This document shows, in pieces, positions 11,734-23,029 of a DNA stretch of 64,000 bases. Location of the stretch: assembly GCA_030248295.1 (NCBI GenBank), contig JASANH010000916.1:434001-498000 (forward strand). Reading direction: 5' to 3'. Made by a program: the position numbers and the translations under genes. Each line of letters starts with the position of its first letter. The stretch's first letter is position 1. Origin of the DNA: Mesodorylaimus sp. YZB2_4. Taxonomy: Eukaryota; Nematoda; Enoplea; Dorylaimida; Dorylaimidae. The notes beneath the pieces are model-generated. The model saw nothing but the letters and a program-made list of their open reading frames with translations. It searched no databases and was not told the origin of the DNA.

Positions 11734-14387
11734 TCATCTCACAAAGTAATTATATTTTGACCACTGGGCCTTGGGTATATCATGTAAGCGATCAACAAGT
11801 TCTCGCATAAACTTCCACCAGAATAACCCAAAAATAGCGCATATTATGCTTAATAAATAATAACCATCAACCCAAGTTACGCAACGACCAGCACTGTGTT
11901 GGCGGCTCGCGTCCGCTCCGCCTTGTCCACTGCCAATGCACGGGCCGAGCCAAATGTTGTCGCTAACGCGTCTGCACTCCTTCCAAGTCAACTTGTCCGT
12001 GATCGATAGGACCAACGTAACCGGCCAATTGGCTCCCAAATTTGAGACAGTATTCATCATCGTCATGTACGTACCGCCGACTAATGGATCGGAAATTTGA
12101 GCGTGAAATGCCATCAGTGCGATGAAAATACTGTATGTTGTGATCTGTGAGTAAAGAGACCATTTCGGTTAGAGTGGCAAAGTATGCAATGCAGAATCAC
12201 CCACCTCATGCATAAAATACACCAGAACGAGCATCGCGTAATAGGTCGTTGAAAAATGCCCATTAGTTTTCCAGGACGGTGTCCAAAAGACGACCGCAGC
12301 AAGAACCAGACCAATCACAATCATGAAACAACATACATGGGTTTTAAGTACGAATTATGCATGGGCTTGAAAGTGCCTGTCCGCTGTGTGAATGAGACAA
12401 AAACTTCACGAGCCAAGTGTGTAGGAGCGGTGTGTGAGCTTCCACAATCATCATCAACCTGTGCAGCAGGACATATGATGTAAGAGTGGATGTTGCTTTG
12501 CGAAAACATGTCTTAAACTGATAATGAAAACCGCCTTAGCCCAGATGCCCACTGGTAAGGGGACACCCGCTCGACTGTCGCGGGTTAGAAATATGAATTC
12601 ATACCCTACCTATAAGGGTAGGCTCCCATGTAGACACGCATCGGGCGCGGGCCAGCTGTGTATTTACTGAATGCCCATGGCAGGATTATCCGAAGCGGAA
12701 GCAAGGGAACTGCGACAAAAGCTAGCTTCTCTTTCGGCACACCAAATTCGACCAATTTCAATCCAGTAATACCATCGGTGGCAGCAAAAGCGACCTAAAA
12801 CTCAGAAGCATTAAGACATAGTCCATTGTGTCATAAGAGCGAGAGAAAGGGCCATTAATTGGAAGCGGAAGCCTGTCCACCCCTACTGTAAAATTATTTT
12901 TTCAATAAAGGAGATAAAATGACGTCAAAATGCAGAGAAGCTAACAAAATTTGAAATAAGGCAATTAAAAAACGTGACGAGAACTGAATTGAGCACCCTG
13001 TAATTACTACCTAGTTTCTCATTGTCAGACATAATTGCAAGGAATGTTTTTTTTGTGCACCTATGTATCTCGTGCACATTTTATGCTTCAGAGAGTCCCA
13101 GGCCATATAGGGATCAATGGCCTGCCCTCTAACCGTGTTTCTGCCCGTCGCGCAACCCACCTTTGCCGTCATGTGCACGAAGCACAGTGTCAAGACTGGT
13201 TTCAATTTTATGATACTCCATAGCAACCTGTACGTTCCAGCCATGCCCAGTCGATCGATAACGTCGTCAGTCTCGTCCACGTTGGCTGAACGATCCTTGT
13301 CACAGCTGTTCTCCCTTTTCAAGAGCAATACCATGGTCGTTGAAATAACGAAAACCCAGGCCCAAAAATAAACGAAGCCTAAAAAAGGTGATTGCAAATG
13401 CTAGCTTTGAATATCATATATTCGTCCAAAAATTTAAACCTTGAATCACAATAATACACTAAAGAAACACAAAAGCAGTTTTGCCAATTATTCTTAAAAA
13501 TATGGAAGTAGCACTTTTCTGACCTGCTAGGTTGACCAGTCCGTGATTTTGCGGGACAGCGCGCAAATATTTGTTGCAAAATTCAGGTGACTCCAAGGCC
13601 AAAAATATGACGTTGCCAAAAAAGTATCCCGCTGTTTGACCAACAGCATTGCATGTCGAGGCGTAACCAATATTTCTCCTAGAAACAAATTTTTTATGCG
13701 CCTCAGTTAGGTCCGTTTGAGAAAAAGTATTTTCATTTGGTATTTGTTCAATAAAAACTGCCCACCAACAACATACTTCATCAACATGGTCAATGCCCAT
13801 CCATCCACTGCAATATCTTGTGTAGCCGTTAAAAGATTGAATGCGAAAAAAATTGGTGTCAAAAAATATACGTTTGGTTTTATTTTCTCATCGTCGCCCA
13901 AAATTGTTCCCACATAAATGGACAAAATAAACATAAAAATACCGATCGAAAATTGAGTGGGCACTAACCACGATTTACGTCTTCCAATACGACTCGAATA
14001 GACAGAGTCCACGATTGGGGCCCACAATAATTTCATACTAAACGGCCAATATGCCAAGCTAAACATGGCTTGTTCGCTGTAAGAGATTTTTCGATTTTGT
14101 AAAATCAATGGAATGCTGGCTGTCAAACCGAGTGGCACACCTTGCAAACCATAAAGAAATAATAACAAAGCTATATTTTTATAATCACCTCGTAAGTCTG
14201 ACAAAAGGTTTTTAGATTCTGAAGTTTCTAATTTTTTAGTTTCTTCATTGTCACTTGATAATCGAAAAAGTGGAATATGAGGCCCAATTGTTTCAGCATT
14301 AATCTGTGGCTCGTTAGCCAGTAAATTCCAATGGCGTCTTTTTGATGCTAATTCAAATTCTGAAAAATGATCATTTTTGTTGGCCAT
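11734..14387 (-). CDS. SLC33A1: Acetyl-coenzyme A transporter 1 (six exons)
   Basis: This is the MFS-type ER-membrane transporter that imports acetyl-CoA into the ER/Golgi lumen for acetylation of glycoproteins and gangliosides. I joined exons by reading frame and splice sites: 14387-13777, 13678-13524, 13378-13161, 12794-12610, about 12329-12205, and 12144-11734, all with GT donors and, where located, AG acceptors. Family blocks appear in order: QGVPLGLTASIPLILQ, FSMKLLWAPIVDSVY, TQDIAVDGWALTML, GYASTCNAVGQTAGYF, FWAWVFVISTT, FAATDGITGLKLVE, DPLVGGTYMTMMNTVSNLG and VDGYYLLSIIC. The product is about 565 residues, close to the usual 550. The 185-base fourth exon is easy to miss because its open frame is short. 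The acceptor of exon five is not clear: no AG lies between the upstream TAA and the conserved part. All other junctions keep the frame. Confidence 0.93.
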
Positions 14388-15120
14388 ATTTTAGTGACGA
14401 CAGGATAGAAGACTTGGTTTTAGAGTAATTTCTACGACGTGTGTAGGAAACTGGCTCTTGGATGCGGGATAGTAGGGGAACTTTCCTGCTGGACTGGTTT
14501 TCTCCACAGGCTGAACAAAGTGCAATCGATAAAAAGAAGCGTCCACTGTTCAAACAGTTTTACGTCAGAACGCGAGAGATTGTTTGTACAATAGATACTA
14601 CTGCGGTATAGAAAGAGACTGTTTCATGGAAAAACTGCAAATAGAGTGGCTTATCTTTAGGAGGAGCTTACACCATGGGAAGAAAGTCGAACGACTACCT
14701 ACTCGAGGCATGGCATGTAGTACGACGAGGCCTTGTGTGCAAACTGAGGGTCTGCTTATTCACAGCAACATTTCATAGGAGTGACAAATCAGCATGAGGG
14801 GCGACCTTGACTTTCTAGCACATCGCGATTTTGCCGATGAAAGAGAGTTTATTTACGTCAGCATGCATTTTGATATTTTGCAGCTGAGCAACTGTCCAAG
14901 AAGTTTCCTGCATGCAGCACCTTATCTGCATACAGTCGTGTCCACTACACCAGATAATGTCACAACCCGGTTATTATCACAGTTTGTTAAAGTCCCGAAT
15001 TTTTTCCCTATGTTTTGTGTGCATTTTGAGTTCGCTTATTATCACGCTGAATTTTGCTCAGTCCGCTTATTGTCACATAAATTTCTTGGCCAGGCTGGAT
15101 AAATATTGAAAAAACGATTG
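14388..15120. other. Presumed promoter side of SLC33A1; otherwise featureless
   Basis: The region upstream of the SLC33A1 start holds no recognisable gene. A TTATTATCACnnTGAATTTTG-type phrase recurs loosely at 14970, 15038 and 15066 (GCTTATTATCACG, GCTTATTGTCACA), suggesting decayed short repeats. Confidence 0.35.
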
Positions 15121-15127
15121 CGAGCCG

Positions 15128-15171
15128 TGTCCCCCACTGAGTCGATTCCCCCACCGTGCACGGTGGGGGAT
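15128..15171. repeat. Palindromic relic of the TIR element
   Basis: GATTCCCCCACCGTGCACGGTGGGGGATCG forms a near-perfect short inverted repeat built from the same CCCCCAC blocks as the arms of the element at 4792-5681. It looks like two element ends brought together after loss of the interior. Confidence 0.6.
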
Positions 15172-15638
15172 CGTGAGGGATGGATGGAGGCTGGTCGATT
15201 CTGAGGTTTCTACCTCATTGCTAGTTGTGGAAAATGAACAGCGGAGTCGTCGGATAGAGGCAAAGTGGTGGAGGGAGCCCTGAACTTGTATTCCAAGTGG
15301 ACTTTCGCTGCTGCAGTCTTCGCACTCACTATCATCGGAGAAGCCTTCTCGTTATAAATTTCTGCGGGATGCGCATTTTCACAGCAAACGGTGGTTGGCA
15401 GTGATGGCCCATACTTCCGCCACACCTTTTCTAGTGTGGCCCACAAGGTTGTGGTGCGCGAGTAAATTGTCATTCAGAGAAGACATAGGCTGGTTTCGCA
15501 CCTGTCATACTGATGACTTGATGCCATCAAGAGTCACCGTTTACTCAAGACGCATATGGATAGTACCGATAGGTCACATGTGTGCAGTATCGTTTGAAAA
15601 AATTATCATGATGCTGCCCGCGTATTACCACCTCCAGC

Positions 15639-15720
15639 TTGGCGGCGAGTGGCTGAATGATAAGCCGTTGGCCTACTATCAAGAGCTACCAGGTTCGAAT
15701 CCTGGCGACTGATTTTTTCT
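15639..15720 (+). repeat. tRNA-like sequence (SINE head or tRNA pseudogene)
   Basis: GAGTGGCTGAATGATAAG resembles a Pol III A box of Ser/Leu-type tRNAs. About 40 bases later lies a perfect B box GGTTCGAATCC inside a perfect 5-bp T-arm (CCAGG/CCTGG), followed by a T-run that could terminate Pol III. The 3' acceptor strand CGACTGA has no matching 5' strand, and I cannot fold a proper anticodon stem. I therefore prefer a tRNA-derived SINE or decayed tRNA to a working tRNA gene. The start GGCGGCGAGT also occurs (minus strand) near 38250. Confidence 0.5.
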
Positions 15721-17223
15721 AATGCATGAGTTAAAAACTGACAAAGTTAGTGTTATACAGAAGCAACACTGGCCAATTAATTGGGGGCCACTTCAGTTGA
15801 GAGCTTGGATGCCCCGATAGGCCTCACCGTTAGGCAAGTGCAAAATTAGTTTAACTTCAGGGTTATCAGGCACTATAATGCCATGGAAAACTTGGAGTAG
15901 AGTAACTTAATCTTTTATGCGAGCGATGATCGATTAGTCAACGGGGATAAGGGCAGACGATAAATTTTTCTAATGACCAATTTTTCATTCAGGCGGAGTG
16001 CAGACAGATTTATAGAACAGACCAATTAATCAATCCCAGCAATTTGTGAGACCAGAGAATTTTTGGCTGGGGACAACTGCAGAAATCAATCAGCCATCCT
16101 GGTGAATACAAATTAAAATTAATCAAGCGTGCCCTGAGATGTGTTTAGGCACATGAATTACGTAATCCATACCGCATACTGCAGGTGAGCGCTGATTCGC
16201 ATGATCTGTGCTCAAGTTGCGCAGCATCTGTAAATCTTAGATTTTCTATGGGTAGCTTTTCGCCGACTCTGTTCAACCAGCGAAGAATGCGACTGCAAAC
16301 GCGAGTAAGATGAGCACCTAGTTGATACTAGTCCATCAGCGCTGTGACATGAGGACAACTTTGTGATCGTTGGGCAATGATAAAAAGAACGTCTTTCGGA
16401 AACTGACGAGAAGCAGAAACTGAATAGGATGCGATTCCACTATCTCCAAATCCTATTGGCGTCAGCAGCGAGTGCGAAGGCTCCCAGTCTCGTATCGCGC
16501 CGCTTGGGCTGGGAAGTATGCAATGTCCAAGTGTACTTGTACCAGCGGAGTGCTGTTGACTTTTGCAAACCGTGGCTATGGTTTTCAGGTTCAAATATGA
16601 TCAAGGTTAATTTCATTGCAGCACCATGAAAACAGCCCTGCGATATGTGTAACAGAACAGTATGTTCTTCCCAGCGCCCTAACACATTTAATCCCATTGA
16701 TAAGTTGAAGGGCACAACAAAGCTAATTGGAAATGTATAGAGTTTATAGAAACGTATATAAATGTACATAGGTATATAGAAACGCGATACTGCGAAAATA
16801 TCACTGCATACGCTAGCAAATTTACGTGAAAACACTGAAATAAGATGCATAATGTACCAAATATATAAAACCGAGGCATAATGCGTTACAAATACAAAAT
16901 CAGATTCGTTCAACGTCCTGCTGTACGTTAACAATAAAGCAATAAGTGTATGCGTCAGGCTGAAAAACCCGCACAAACTCCGTGAGAACTGGCTAAGCAT
17001 AAACGTGGTGCTTGAAAACGTATATCACAGATTCGCAGATCAAACCGCGCAAAAGTTATGCCAGATGTTTAGTACCAGATTTTATGCAAGACATATATTA
17101 CGGCTGTTTGATTATATTTTCCTGTTATCTGTAACCCGTATTCCGCGTTTTAATTGGACTGATTTCGGACCCGTACGGAAAGTCTAAAATTCTGCTTACT
17201 TCGTTGCAAAAAAATATTTGGTT
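15721..17223. other. Non-coding stretch, 3' flank of the channel duplication
   Basis: No gene is seen. The part 16800-16950 resembles 19745-19860 (shared phrases AATAAGATGCA, TACAAAATCAGATTCG-like, AATAAAGCAATAAG-like), in the same position relative to the two DEG/ENaC copies. The tandem duplication therefore extends into the 3' flank. A 186-codon minus-strand frame at 16440-17000 has hydrophobic runs but is AT-rich and matches no family, so I do not call it. Confidence 0.45.
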
Positions 17224-17269
17224 TTACCTGGGAGATTTAGAAAACAACAAAAAACACCGCCCTGTTGCT

Positions 17270-18779
17270 CTAAAATCTGATTTGCTTCTCTGGATTATAG
17301 GCCCCAGTGACCGAGTGACCGTCGATTCTTCTCTCAAGATTCCTAACAGCCTCGGGAAGCTGCTGCATCTCTTTCGTACTGCGGTCCTCAAACTCGTTCT
17401 TAACTGGGCCTTCTCGTTGCTGTTGTTTCTTACGACGCCTGGCCTCACACAGGCCGACGAGCATGAAGAATAAATCTATGATCCATATCATGCAGAAACC
17501 TGTGTAGAGCCCCAAATCCCCTCCCACCTGTGCAATGACCTGGGGCACTGTAAACTGCTCTTTTTGTTCAAAAACAATGTAGCTCTGGTCAAAACAGGAG
17601 AAGGTAATGACCGTTCTGACAGGACCCGCGAATCCACCTATTCCCCCTGGCGAAGTTTCAACACCGCTGCTGATTTGGTATGTGTTCTTACTAAACACAC
17701 ACGGCTCACACGCTCGGGCTTCCACCGCATCTTGCATTCGTCGACTGGCCAGCTGCAAGGCTTTCTGCATGCATCCATTGTAAATTGTGGCCGTGCACAC
17801 GGTACTGTTTCGCCCTGGGCTGGAAGTTGGTGAGTTGCCGGGGGTAGATTTGAATAGGCTGCTTTACTGGCTGCACTGACATTCTTCTTCGATAGCTCGA
17901 GCCCTTATATCAGCAAAACAAGCCTTTCGGCTTTTGAATTCGTTCTAGCATGGAGGAAACTTGGATTTGTCGAAGATTCCAGAAGTCGATATTTGTACGG
18001 TGATCATCCGTTTAATATCCCCGCCTCCCTTGATAGTGGGCACGTGGATATTGCCGCCATTGATTTCAACTTCAGGATTTACTGAGCGCATCATCGGGCT
18101 GAGACTCAGATAGCTAGCGCCTATTTGCATGTTAATGTTGGTGATGTCAAAATTATAATCCGACGAGGGATTGGTGACACTGATGTCATCGGCCAAAGGA
18201 ATTGTGAAACAGAACTTGTATGTCCCATATTCTACTTCGAAAGAGTCAAACTTAATCTTGTCGTTAAAGTAAGTCGATAACGTCTGATTGATGGAGGCTC
18301 GTTCAATGAGCAGGGTTCTCAATGAATCTACCGTTGCTTTCAAAAGGGCTCTGCTGAACTCGCTCGTGACATAGTCGTCCAATTTTTCTTGAACTTGTGC
18401 AATTGTTGTCCCCAAGGCGGCTAAATAAGAGTCATTCGATAATATGCTCTGCTCTGAGTTGTCCAACTCGTCGAACAAATAATGGAACACCATAACATCC
18501 ATGAGGTCTTCTCCAGTGACTGTAGTTTGCTGCGTGAATTCGCCCTTGGACCAGATGTACTCAGATTTCTGGAATATTTGCCCCAATATATCGGCTTTCT
18601 TTGTCCCCATCCAAAATGATATTCAGTTGTTTACCACATCAGTATATGAAAGGCATACTCGGGTTTCGTCGACGAAAGGAAACCTGTCGGTGACATTGAC
18701 CACCATGACCGTCCCAGACACCAACGGCTGTCAGCAGAGCGCCAGCTACAGTGTAGACTAGGGGCTTGAAGATTTGCAT
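17270..18779 (-). pseudogene. DEG/ENaC-type channel pseudogene (tandem copy 1)
   Basis: This is colinear with and very close to the intact copy at 20223-21797 over its whole length. At least three lesions disable it. About 47 bases are missing right after TM1 (the GVWD segment jumps to VVNVTDRF), shifting the frame. A TAG at 17945-17947 follows KFPPC where the intact copy has ACG (Thr). A TAA at 17864-17866 follows ECQCSQ where the intact copy has TAC (Tyr). A further gap and stop lie near 18611-18650. The 3' half still encodes an uninterrupted ACEPC motif, a TM2 with GGDLGLYTGFCMIW and a basic tail. The near identity to copy 2 suggests recent duplication and recent inactivation. Confidence 0.88.
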
Positions 18780-20222
18780 TTCTTGGGTCGCGCAGGAGGA
18801 AGAAATGTTTGGAGATTGTACTGAAAGTTCTTGAATATACTGTCAACGTGATGCTCAGATATCGAGCAGAAGATTGTCAGAAGCAGAGACCTGATGGTGG
18901 TCCTACCGGACTGGAGACTAATCCATCAATGGCAGGCAAGACAGATAGGCAGAGACTTTTCAATTTTTTGAGTGTTTCTCTGGTCACTTGAGAGAGCAGC
19001 CTTGCCAACACCAAGACAACCGTGACATACTTTTTCATGGTTCCATGTTTGGCCTGAGCAAATATGAGGCCATTATTGGATGGCCGTGCACCCAGATTTG
19101 AAATCAAACACGCTGAAGCTCATCTCATGGCACCCAGCAATTGCTGCATGGGCTGAAAAGAACGAACTCATTTTTCATTGGGGCGCAGGACGAGACTTTT
19201 CATGTAAACGGTCTCATGCCTCGAACTTTTACACTCAAGCAAGCAACCTGTTTTGACAATAGAGTCGTACATGGTCATTGCATCCGACTTGTTGGTGCCC
19301 AGCGTCCATAAAAGCGAATGTTTTTTTACGTTATTTTTATCCAAGGTTCTGCAATACTGTAGAGAAAAATAGATCAAATATGTTATGTTATTGCAACGTG
19401 CTCAATCTTTTGTTTAATTTTGGAGATTTATGGATTTGCTGCATTCGCATTTGGACATGAAAGCCGAAAGTGTGCCTTGATAAAAAGGGCCAGAGAGAGT
19501 GAAAATCCCATCGAACTGAACCTACATTAAGTATAATCTGGCTTTGTTACTGGTGTGAACTGGGCTTGGCACAAGATGCCCTCGGCGGGATTGCTTCTAT
19601 TGAAGCCACATGTCACTTACCACCTTTTGGGGGTGCAAAAATTGACCAAAGCAAGCGGTAACTAGCATCGCGATGCTGTTGAAAATATCACTGTACTGCA
19701 AGTCTTCATGCTGACAGATATCTTATAAGATGACAAATAATGTTAGAAAATAAGATGCACAATATACCATAAGTGAAAATAAAGTGCACTATGTCACAAA
19801 AAGACAAAATCGGAATACGAGTGTGTTCATTTCATAACAGGATAAAAAATACAATAACGGACTGGCCTGCAAATATGCTAACGAGATATGACTGTGCATG
19901 GTTTTCTTCCACGCAATTAAAATGACCACGAAAACTTGACAGCCCAGTGCATTATTGATATGCTAGAGCATATTTCCAGCCAGCATTACGAAGACGCAGA
20001 ATTTAGCGCGGCATGCGCCAGTTATTTGCGAATATCTGAAGTGGCAACGTAGTATATTTCTCTTTGTTATTATTTAAATTCGGTTTAAAGAAAATGGTGA
20101 TTTGGACTAAAGCCTCAAAAAAGACAAAATCTCTACTTCTGAACTTTATAAAACCATTCGAATTTGCTGAAGAAATTGGAAGGAAAGCGCAGAAAAAACC
20201 TGAGCTGGGTCACTGGGCTCTT
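18780..20222. other. Spacer between tandem channel copies
   Basis: This holds the 5' flank of the pseudogene and the 3' flank of the intact copy. The block 18880-19040 matches 21905-22055 (both include CAAGACAAC and a TTTTTCATGGTT phrase; on the minus strand each reads as a short Met-Lys-Lys-Tyr hydrophobic frame). The duplicated unit therefore includes roughly 250 bases upstream of the start. Nothing else is recognised; 19745-19860 is the counterpart of 16800-16950. Confidence 0.5.
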
Positions 20223-21797
20223 TTAATAGCCAAATTGCTTCTCTCGATTATAAAACCTTCCCCAGTGACCGTCGATTTTTCTCTCCAGATTCCTCACGGC
20301 CTCGTTTGTGCTATCACGTAGTTGCTGCATCTCTTTTGTAATGCGCTCCTCAAACTCGTTCTTAACTGGGCCTTCTCGTTGCTGTTGTTTCTTACGACGG
20401 CTGGCCTCGCACAGACCAACAAGCATGAAGAATAAATCTATGATCCATATCATGCAGAAACCTGTGTAGAGGCCCAAATCCCCTCCCACCTGTGCAATGA
20501 CTTGGGGCATACTAAACTGCTCTTTTTGTTCAAAAACTATGTAGCTCTGGTCGAAACAGGAGAAGGTAATGACCGTTCTGACGGGACCCACGAATACCCC
20601 CTGTCCCTCGTTAATGGTGTCAGAACCGCTGCTGATTTGGTATGTGTTCTTACTAAACACACACGGCTCACACGCTCGGGCTTCCACCGCATCTTCCATT
20701 CGTCGGCTGGCCAACTGCAAGGCTTTCTGCATGCATCCATTGTAAATTGTGGCTGTGCACACGGTACTGTTTCGCCCTGGGCTGGAAGTTGGTGAATTGC
20801 CGGGGGTAGATTTGAATAGGCTGCTGTACTGGCTGCACTGACATTCTTCTTCGATAGCTCGAGCCCTTATATCAGCAAAACAAGCTTTTCGGCTTTTGAA
20901 TTCGCTCGTGCATGGTGGAAACTTGGATTTGTCGAATATTCCAGAATTCGATATTTGTACTGTGACGATCCTTCCCATAGGCTTCCCACTTTTGATAATT
21001 GGCACTTGGATATTGACACCATTGATTTCAACCTCCGGATTTATGGTATATGGAACTATATAATGCTCGCGATGCAGATTGCTGGCGCCTATTTTTATTG
21101 GGTAAGCGGTTCTGATGTCAAAATTATAATCCAACGAGGGATTGGTGGCACTGATGTCATCGGCCAGAGGAATTGTGAAGCAGAACTTGTATGTCTCATA
21201 TTCTACTTCGAAAGAGTCGAGATTAATTTTGTCGTTAAAGTAAGTCGATAACGTCTGATTGATGGAGGCTCGTTCCACTAGCACAGGTCTTACTGCTTGC
21301 CATGCTGCTTTCAAAAAAACCTTGCTGAAATCACTTTTGATATAGGCATCCAATTTTTCTTGAACTTGTATTTTTGTTGTTCCCAAAGCGGCTAAATAAG
21401 AGTCATTCGATAATATGTTCTGGTCTGCGTTGTCCAACTCTTCGACCAAATGATAGAATACCATAACATCCATGAGGTCTTCTCCAGTGACTGTAGTTTG
21501 CTGTGTGAATTCACCATGGGACCAGATGTACTCAAATTTTTCGAACATCTGCTTTAGTATATCGTCTCGATTAAGAGTCATTCCTAACTGTTTCCAGGAA
21601 TCTATCATGCTTGAATATGGCACGCATACTCGGGTTTCGTCGATGAAATGGAATCTATCTGTGACATTGACCACCTCGATCAAAGTCATTTCGTTGTCCT
21701 CAATGTAATCTCGGATTATCATGTATACGTCCCAGACACCCACGGCTGTCAGCAGAGCGCCAGCTACAGTGTAGACCAGGGGCTTGAAGATCTTCAT
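20223..21797 (-). CDS. DEG/ENaC-superfamily cation channel subunit, intact copy
   Basis: The single-exon frame of 524 residues has the degenerin/epithelial sodium channel layout. TM1 is at about residues 7-28 (PLVYTVAGALLTAVGVWDVY). A large extracellular loop carries N-glycosylation sites and a cysteine-rich end (ECQC, then ACEPC). TM2 is at about 440-465 (AQVGGDLGLYTGFCMIWIID). A basic, coiled-coil-like tail of about 55 residues follows. The GGxLGLYxGxx block is the pore signature, but the G-x-S filter reads G-F-C. The short N terminus lacks the His-Gly gating motif. I start at the ATG at 21797, which matches the start of both paralogues; an upstream in-frame ATG would read through a run of 14 G. 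Such channels form trimers in the plasma membrane, gated by acid, peptides or force. The ligand is unknown. Confidence 0.85.
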   Translation of the reverse strand: MKIFKPLVYTVAGALLTAVGVWDVYMIIRDYIEDNEMTLIEVVNVTDRFHFIDETRVCVPYSSMIDSWKQLGMTLNRDDILKQMFEKFEYIWSHGEFTQQTTVTGEDLMDVMVFYHLVEELDNADQNILSNDSYLAALGTTKIQVQEKLDAYIKSDFSKVFLKAAWQAVRPVLVERASINQTLSTYFNDKINLDSFEVEYETYKFCFTIPLADDISATNPSLDYNFDIRTAYPIKIGASNLHREHYIVPYTINPEVEINGVNIQVPIIKSGKPMGRIVTVQISNSGIFDKSKFPPCTSEFKSRKACFADIRARAIEEECQCSQYSSLFKSTPGNSPTSSPGRNSTVCTATIYNGCMQKALQLASRRMEDAVEARACEPCVFSKNTYQISSGSDTINEGQGVFVGPVRTVITFSCFDQSYIVFEQKEQFSMPQVIAQVGGDLGLYTGFCMIWIIDLFFMLVGLCEASRRKKQQQREGPVKNEFEERITKEMQQLRDSTNEAVRNLERKIDGHWGRFYNREKQFGY

Positions 21798-22560
21798 TTC
21801 TCGGGGGGGGGGGGGGCAAATTACCAAGATGTTGTGTTGCGAGGGCTAAAATACGTACGTGATGCGTAGAAATGAAGAGAAAAATTAAGTGTTTGGACAA
21901 AGCAGTGGGTGCTGATGCTCTCGGACTGGGGACTAAAGGATCGGTAGACAGATGGGCAGAATATATCCGTTTCTCTCCGGAATGTTTTGCATCTGTCGTG
22001 TGAGAGAAGAACCCTGGCAACCCCAAGACAACTATGAAATATTTTTTCATGGTTTCAAAATGGGGACGATTTGTCGACAAGGCAATAATCAGGCTGTTTA
22101 ATGGGTGATGAAGTTTGAAGTTACGAGCTCGTCACTCACGAAAACAGAGTTTCGCGTACAGGCTAATAGCTGAATAGGGAGTGAAAAAACATGAACTCAC
22201 ATGCATCAATGCAAGGGGCCCACAGGAAAAGAGGAGCATGGGGATCGTAGGGGTGCAACGGGTCCGCTATCGTATGAGAAAAAAAAATCCCATGGATTAT
22301 GCTGGCCATGATTTTGCGTTATTCGTGTCCTGCCATAAGTTCGAAACTTTTAGGAAGCGTGATATTTCTCAACATTTGCCTAACACATTTGTACCAAGAT
22401 ATTGTACCCACACATTTGATATTAGGGTAAGCCATCCTAATAAGGTGGAATCTTGCACACCTGGCTGACCAGTCGATACTGCTACAGCTTTTGAAATCGA
22501 TTGCCCAGATGATTTACCCGAGTTTGCATCCTCTCGCCCATCTTCGCGCCCACCAGAAAA
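21798..22560. other. 5' flank of the intact channel gene
   Basis: A run of 14 G (21804-21817) lies directly before the start codon. On the minus strand an open frame from 22080 begins with a hydrophobic MKKYFIVVLGLPGFF stretch that has a counterpart upstream of the pseudogene copy. It could be an untranslated leader, a promoter block or a small exon, and I cannot decide. Nothing else is recognised up to 22560. Confidence 0.4.
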
Positions 22561-22835
22561 TCCTTGCTGTTCTTACGTTCCCTTGTGCTGTAATAGGTGG
22601 AATAGCCCTGCATTGGAGAAGATACCGCGGGGAGCAGATGGACTCGAATCGAAAACCCTTCCTCGAAAACTGGGGTTCTTTGCCCAGTGATGGAGGTCGG
22701 CTTGTAAAGCTCTAATAACCGGCTGACTGGGCCGTGGCTGGTACCGCCGAGTGGAGCGACGGAAGCTGATGAGCAGTCTCGACTGTCGAACACATACCCT
22801 GGGGGCCAGGATTTTTCTACCCATCCTGGTCAGTC

Positions 22836-22985
22836 CAGGCGGGTCACCTAGTCGTAGGTGCCTGAGACATCAGCCCGTCGGGTTTCTGCCCGTCCTGGGG
22901 GGCCAACGAAGGCAACTAATACGCTGTATGTGGCGGCCAGTCAAGGCAACCAGATACACTACCTTCTCCACAGGCCAAAGACACC
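22836..22985. repeat. Dispersed repeat family B, copy 1
   Basis: This GC-richer block is similar to 50527-50705: CACCTAGTCGTAGG against CTTCCTAGTCGCAGG, GAGACATCA followed by GGGTTTCTGCC, CCAACGAAGGCAA, AATACGCTG, and CTCCACAGGCCAAA. The match is diverged but colinear for about 150 bases. The left border is uncertain; GC-rich sequence from about 22600 may belong to the same element. Confidence 0.65.
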
Positions 22986-23029
22986 TATGTCAGTGCGCAA
23001 CACTGCATTTCATTGACCATCATGATTAG

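Noticed and set aside
16440-17000. 186-codon minus-strand frame with hydrophobic stretches
   Set aside because: It is AT-rich, matches no family, and its DNA resembles the non-coding 3' flank of the other channel copy, where the frame is not kept.
21700-22080. Minus-strand frame beginning MKKYFIVVLGLPGFF as a separate secreted protein
   Set aside because: Its only support is similarity to the flank of the tandem copy, which is expected from DNA duplication alone; after 17 residues the two frames diverge.
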